A DNA stretch of 64,000 nt, taken from NCBI GenBank assembly GCA_951230915.1, contig OX579639.1, positions 744,001-808,000 of the forward strand, given 5' to 3'. This DNA comes from Antitrichia curtipendula (lineage: Eukaryota > Streptophyta > Bryopsida > Hypnales > Leucodontaceae). Every line of letters begins with the position of its first letter. The stretch's first letter is position 1. The translations under genes and the position numbers were made by a program. Shown here in pieces: positions 60,301 through 64,000 of this stretch. A model generated the notes under the pieces. That model was not told the DNA's origin. It searched no databases and saw nothing but the letters and a program-made list of their open reading frames with translations.

Positions 60301-61703
60301 CTACTTTGAAGCAATGGAAAAAATTCAGTAACAAATACAATTGACAAACTATGCAAATATAATGCAGACAAAGAGGTGAAAGAGACCCTCAAAAAAGAGA
60401 AAAAATGCATGTCGTTCAAAGGGTTACCTATCATTAAATAACTTTCACTACAGTAGTCTTCTGTATTGCAATAATCTAGTCACCGATAATCAACCACCTC
60501 AACGCACCTTCTCGTTTCGAGTCCAAGCAATCGTATAACCCTAAAACCCTGAATTGAAATAGCTATCAACACTCCAGTCTTCTGCTTTGTATTTAATCTG
60601 GTCGCCGCTAATCAAAGTTTGTGTTCACGATGCGATCACGCAATCATACACAATCCACAGTGTGTCCTACTCAACGAGAGAATTAGGGTTTTAAATAAAC
60701 CACAATTCTAAATCAAAAACATCAAAGCGATAGCAATCACCAATTCCATCCAGACTTTTTTCTTAAAACAAGAATGCAGCCACCGCATCGCACCTTCTCG
60801 TCTCGAGTCCGAGCAATCGTAAAACCCTAAAACCCATAATTATAAATGGCTATCATTGCACTAGTCTTCAGCTTTGCACTGAATCCGGTTACCAAAAATC
60901 AATGTTTGAGCAATCGTAAAACCCTAAAACCCTTAATCGAAATGGCTTTCATTACACTATTCTTCTGCTTTGCATTTAATCTGGTCACCAATGATCAAAG
61001 TTTGAGCAATCGTGAAACCCTAAAACCCTTCATTACAAATGTCTACCATTACACTAGTCTTCAGCTTTGTAATTAATCCGATCGCCAAAAATCAAAGTTT
61101 GAGCAATCGTAAAACCCTAAAACCCTCAATCGAAAATGTCTATCATTACACTACTCTTCTGCATTGCATTCAATCTGATCGCCGATAACCAAAGTTCGCG
61201 TTCACGATGCGAATCACGTAATCATACGCAATCCTCGGTGTGTCCACCTCCATAACAAAATTAGGGCTTCAGATAGACCCTAAATCCAACACACACACAC
61301 GCCTCAAAAAACCTCTACCCTCTACCAATCCCCCCCCACACAAAATTTACAAAACCCGTGCTTCTTCTTGTTCTTCTTTTCAAAAAATGCAATCCCGTCA
61401 TCTCACCTTCTGATCTCTCGTCCGCACAATCTCCGCGTCCGCGTACTTGTCCGTGAGGCGTATCATGAAGCATCCGAGCGCCTCGTCGCAGTGGAACGTC
61501 CCATTGTGCGTCCCGACCTTCTTCCCCATCTTGCGCTTCACTCCCCCGCCGTCCAAAGTGGCGAACATAACCCGACAACACAAGCTGGGTCTGGAAAACA
61601 CGGGCTTCTCAAGAATTTTGGGCGTGGAGGAGCTAGTGAGGGCGGACAAGGGCGAGAGAATCGACCTTCTTGCAGTATGCGAGAACAAGAGACTGCGAAG
61701 CAT
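57308..61703 (-). CDS. MYG1: MYG1 exonuclease (UPF0160, DHH-like phosphoesterase)
   Basis: Seven exons on the minus strand: 61703-61407, 59811-59665, 59446-59348, 59111-58923, 58735-58616, 58485-58414, 57547-57308. All introns are phase 0, giving 387 aa, close to animal MYG1 (about 376). MYG1 is a 3'-5' RNA exonuclease reported in mitochondria and nucleolus. Family motifs: [14 protein letters not shown] at the end of exon 1, [43 protein letters not shown], and the C-terminal [19 protein letters not shown]. The first ~45 residues ([14 protein letters not shown]...) are Arg/Ser/Leu-rich and nearly free of acidic residues, as expected for a mitochondrial targeting peptide; M46 (VMFATLD) could give a non-targeted form. 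No ATG lies further upstream in frame. Intron 1 (59812-61406) carries tandem repeats and two copies of the exon 1 end. Confidence 0.95.
57601..57634. repeat. Interstitial plant-telomere-like repeat
   Basis: Four CCCTAAA / CCCTAAAA units in a row within MYG1 intron 6, about 55 bp from exon 7. The T-rich G strand (TTTAGGG) lies on the coding strand. Confidence 0.85.
57720..58000. mobile_element. 281-bp foldback in MYG1 intron 6
   Basis: TGATACCAATTTAGGAGGAC... at 57720-57752 pairs with 57967-58000 in inverse orientation (about 29 of 33). No clear target duplication. Confidence 0.6.
60486..61200. repeat. Tandem ~97-bp telo-box repeats in MYG1 intron 1
   Basis: Four units begin GAGCAATCGTAAAACCCTAA at 60811, 60908, 61004 and 61101. 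More diverged units lie at about 60440-60660. Each has AAACCCTAA, 'cattacactagtcttc' and 'tttgcatttaatctggtc' blocks. The outer parts also copy the exon 1 / intron 1 boundary. Confidence 0.85.
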
Positions 61704-62051
61704 TGCTGTTGTTTTGGGCTCTAAGTTAGCCCCGACCTGCAAGATGGGAAGCGAGAAGCGGTAAGACACAAGGAAGTCGAGGGAATTACACTGGTGGAGG
61801 CTGGAATCTACGTGCAATCGTAGATTTTGGGTCTCCCTGCATCGGCACTGGGGCGATCATGAGGACAGGCCCTCCATGTCCAACCTTGCACCTAAACCAA
61901 TCTTGAAAGGATGTTCATACAAAGTAAGGGCCACTTCACACTATGGCCAAAGGTCGAGAGGCCATGGGTTTCCACTAATCAAATTTTAAGAAACTTAAAG
62001 TTTAGCCTTTTGATCCTTCACACTAGAAGGCACAAGTCCAAAGGCCATCGC
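61704..62051 (-). promoter_or_regulatory. 5' leader and promoter region of MYG1
   Basis: Moderate GC next to the start codon, falling after about 61.9 kb. No specific element recognised. Confidence 0.35.
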
Positions 62052-62059
62052 CCTCGAAC

Positions 62060-62347
62060 CAGTGTTTTTTTTTTCATTTTCCATGAAGTGGCAAAGTGGC
62101 GATATTAAATGTTATGGTGGTACTCCAAGTTTCAACATTCATCCACGTATTGGATAGAAAATGTGATACTGCATATCTATAATTTTATTTTCATTCACAA
62201 TGTGGCAATTTCATCCAAGATTTTTCTTGAACTTGAAGTTTTTTGGCGATTTCATCCAAAATTTTACTAAAAATTTCCTATAGGCTTGGTGCTAAGTAAA
62301 AAAATTTGGTGCAATTTTGCACCAAATCGCCGGAAAAAAAAACACTG
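62060..62347. mobile_element. 288-bp hAT-type MITE with perfect 8-bp target duplication
   Basis: CCTCGAAC at 62052-62059 is repeated exactly at 62348-62355. The ends CAGTGTTTTTTTTTTC and, complemented, CAGTGTTTTTTTTTCC form 15-16-bp inverted repeats. These are textbook hAT features. The interior matches 26414-26659. Confidence 0.88.
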
Positions 62348-62902
62348 CCTCGAACTACCTACATGACAATAAAATGCCTACATCGCAACGGACTTTCAAA
62401 GGAAGTTTGGGTAGGTTAAAAATGGAGATCCAAACTATGGCCAAGAAGTCGTTGACTTAAGACAAGATCTCAACCGTTAGATTGATAGGTGAGAGTTCAT
62501 AACTAAAAGTTTGGACTTTGGGCTTGGCCTTTGGAGGCTTCACACTATGGTTGGCCAAAGGCTCCAATTTCTATAGATTATTGCCTATTTATTGCTCATT
62601 TCTTTGAACTCTAAACAAAGTTTGGCCACTCAATCCTATGGCCTCTCAACTTAGACGACCATGGTGTGAAGTGGCCCTAAGAGCCCATTTCCATTCAAAA
62701 TCAAAACCAGAGGCCCATTATCATTGACTATAGATAGAGAGCTCAAAAAATTCTGAAATCTTGGCCTCACAAATAGTTTTGAAAGTAAGATCTAGTGAGG
62801 GGTCCAAAAGGTCTAGTTCTACTTTTGACTTTTGCAAATTTGAAGGTTACATGAACTCCCCTCCAATCCCCCAATGGCAATGGGCCCTAAAGTAGGATCA
62901 CC

Positions 62903-63133
62903 TTAACCCTAGAAGGACGCCGGCATGGTATGGATACTAAATGTGTGATGGATGACAAAGAATCCTTCTATATAAGACAAAAGCACAGATATTCATCCTT
63001 GAAATTTTGTATAGAAAGGGGAGGTCTTGCATAGTAGTTCAACCTCCAATAAGTGGGATTTTTTAAGCAAATAATTCACATGGTACTAAAAAGGATGATT
63101 TCTACAATGACCAACATGTCCTTTTAGGGTTAA
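62903..63133. mobile_element. 231-bp TTAA MITE with a piggyBac-like end
   Basis: Begins TTAACCCTAGAAGGAC and ends TCCTTTTAGGGTTAA. Full-length match to 48709-48937. The start resembles the TTAA-CCCTAGAAAG end known from piggyBac elements. Confidence 0.78.
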
Positions 63134-63759
63134 CCTTGCAATGCCAATTCAGCTAGAAAGTAGTTGAACAATGGTCGATCAATCCTTCATCTAACTAATA
63201 AACGGATGATTTTCATTTAAAAAGATTAGAGAGTTCCTTGAAAATGATTGTATGCATTACTTGGTGGTAGAAATTCCCTCATTGAAGAACAAAAAATATT
63301 TCTAGAGAAGAAGATGCTAAATCCATGAATCATGAAAGATGCCTTCTAGTGTATTTGGCGATGCCTTTGCTCTTGATTTTAGCCTTTCAAATGGTCTTTT
63401 TTTGAATTTGAGCCCAATTAATGAAATAAACCTTATTGAGCTTTATTTCTAATCCATCTTGAAATGCTATAAAATTCCTAAATTTATATTTTATAGCCAT
63501 TTGAACTTTGGACCTATTATCTCATTCTAATTAAAATTCTAATCATAGAATAACATGGAAATTTGTTTTAGACCATAAAATTCTACACTATACTATATGC
63601 CAGTGGACAAATTTTCAGATTTTTTGAGCTTATTTTGTATTTGATATGGATTATCTTTGTTTTTTCTTTAAAAATTGAGAATAATTTTACATTTTTTCAA
63701 AAAATGTTGAGATTTTGTAGGCATATAGACCATTCTAAGTGTAATAGTAGAATATTAAT

Positions 63760-63787
63760 ACCCGTAAGATGTTCGCATCTTATGGGT
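63760..63787. repeat. 12-bp hairpin with TTCG loop
   Basis: ACCCGTAAGATG, TTCG, CATCTTATGGGT: 11 Watson-Crick pairs plus one G-T or A-C position. It stands alone in AT-rich DNA. Confidence 0.75.
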
Positions 63788-64000
63788 GCATAGGCATAGT
63801 AATAAGAAATTGTCAATTTCAAATAAAATCCCACATGATTTCCAAAAGGGGTACATGTGGCATTATCCCATTGGTTGTTAAGCTTTTCTAAAAATTATCC
63901 AAAAATTTCTAAAAGGGGTTTACACGTAATTTTCCCATTGGTTGTAAGCATTTTTAACAAACCACTCGTGAGAAATGAATTCAAGAATTTGACATGTGAA

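Larger units (their letters stand above)
62356..64000. other. Repeat-rich intergenic DNA at the right edge
   Basis: No gene supported. It contains the TTAA MITE at 62903-63133, a third copy of the AT-rich repeat (63380-63530), a hairpin at 63760-63787 and a tandem duplication of about 66 bp at 63838-63960 ('cccattggttgt'). Confidence 0.45.

Noticed and set aside
60811..61200. Possible CRISPR array, from regular ~97-bp units in MYG1 intron 1
   Set aside because: The whole unit repeats, with no unique spacers, and the context is a plant intron; ordinary tandem repeat.
1..64000. tRNA, rRNA or snoRNA genes
   Set aside because: I looked for tRNA B-box-like text, rRNA blocks and C/D-box pairs in UTP14 introns and found nothing convincing by eye; a covariance-model scan would decide.

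Overview
This window is nuclear DNA from a land plant. The reasons are GT-AG introns of plant size, 5' leaders with introns, telo-boxes (AAACCCTAA type) in promoters and first introns, a plastid-type acyl-lipid desaturase, and long AT-rich intergenic DNA packed with small transposable elements. Nothing fixes the species; a seed-free lineage such as a bryophyte or lycophyte is a guess.

Four genes could be rebuilt exon by exon with every splice phase consistent. UTP14 (U3 snoRNP / SSU processome; + strand, 15923-21090, 9 exons, 974 aa). A FAD5/ADS-type desaturase with a transit-peptide-like N-terminus (- strand, 41196-43981, 5 exons, 416 aa). PIG-U, a GPI transamidase subunit (- strand, 49547-55534, 14 exons, 478 aa, with a 33-nt microexon and a GC donor). 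MYG1, a DHH-type exonuclease (- strand, 57308-61703, 7 exons, 387 aa). A fifth gene at 32598-33520 (+) encodes a trypsin-like peptidase with an intact His/Asp/Ser triad behind a small N-terminal domain, but its two halves lie in different frames. The left edge holds the 5' end of an unidentified minus-strand gene. A truncated copy of the proteasome ATPase gene RPT4, with one deletion and one nonsense codon, lies just upstream of UTP14.

The rest is mostly repeats. The commonest family has TTAA flanks and ends of the form CCC(C)TAAA, as in piggyBac-type elements; about a dozen copies range from 63 bp to 1.2 kb. There are also three hAT-type MITEs with 8-bp target duplications (one perfect pair is CCTCGAAC), two families with TA duplications, one Harbinger-like element with TTA duplications, and a multi-kb dispersed repeat in two copies where one copy shows the empty site for an insertion in the other. 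No transposase gene was seen.

Layout: 1-3.7 kb, partial gene and its leader; 3.7-15.1 kb, repeats; 15.2-21.1 kb, RPT4 pseudogene and UTP14; 21.1-30.1 kb, repeats; 30.2-34.5 kb, peptidase gene; 34.5-40.8 kb, nested repeats; 41.2-44.9 kb, desaturase; 45-49.3 kb, repeats; 49.5-55.9 kb, PIG-U; 57.3-61.9 kb, MYG1; 62-64 kb, repeats. The genes do not form a pathway: UTP14 serves ribosome assembly, the desaturase plastid lipids, PIG-U the ER, and MYG1 RNA processing in mitochondria or nucleus. Three neighbouring minus-strand genes share one oddity, tandem repeats amplified inside intron 1.
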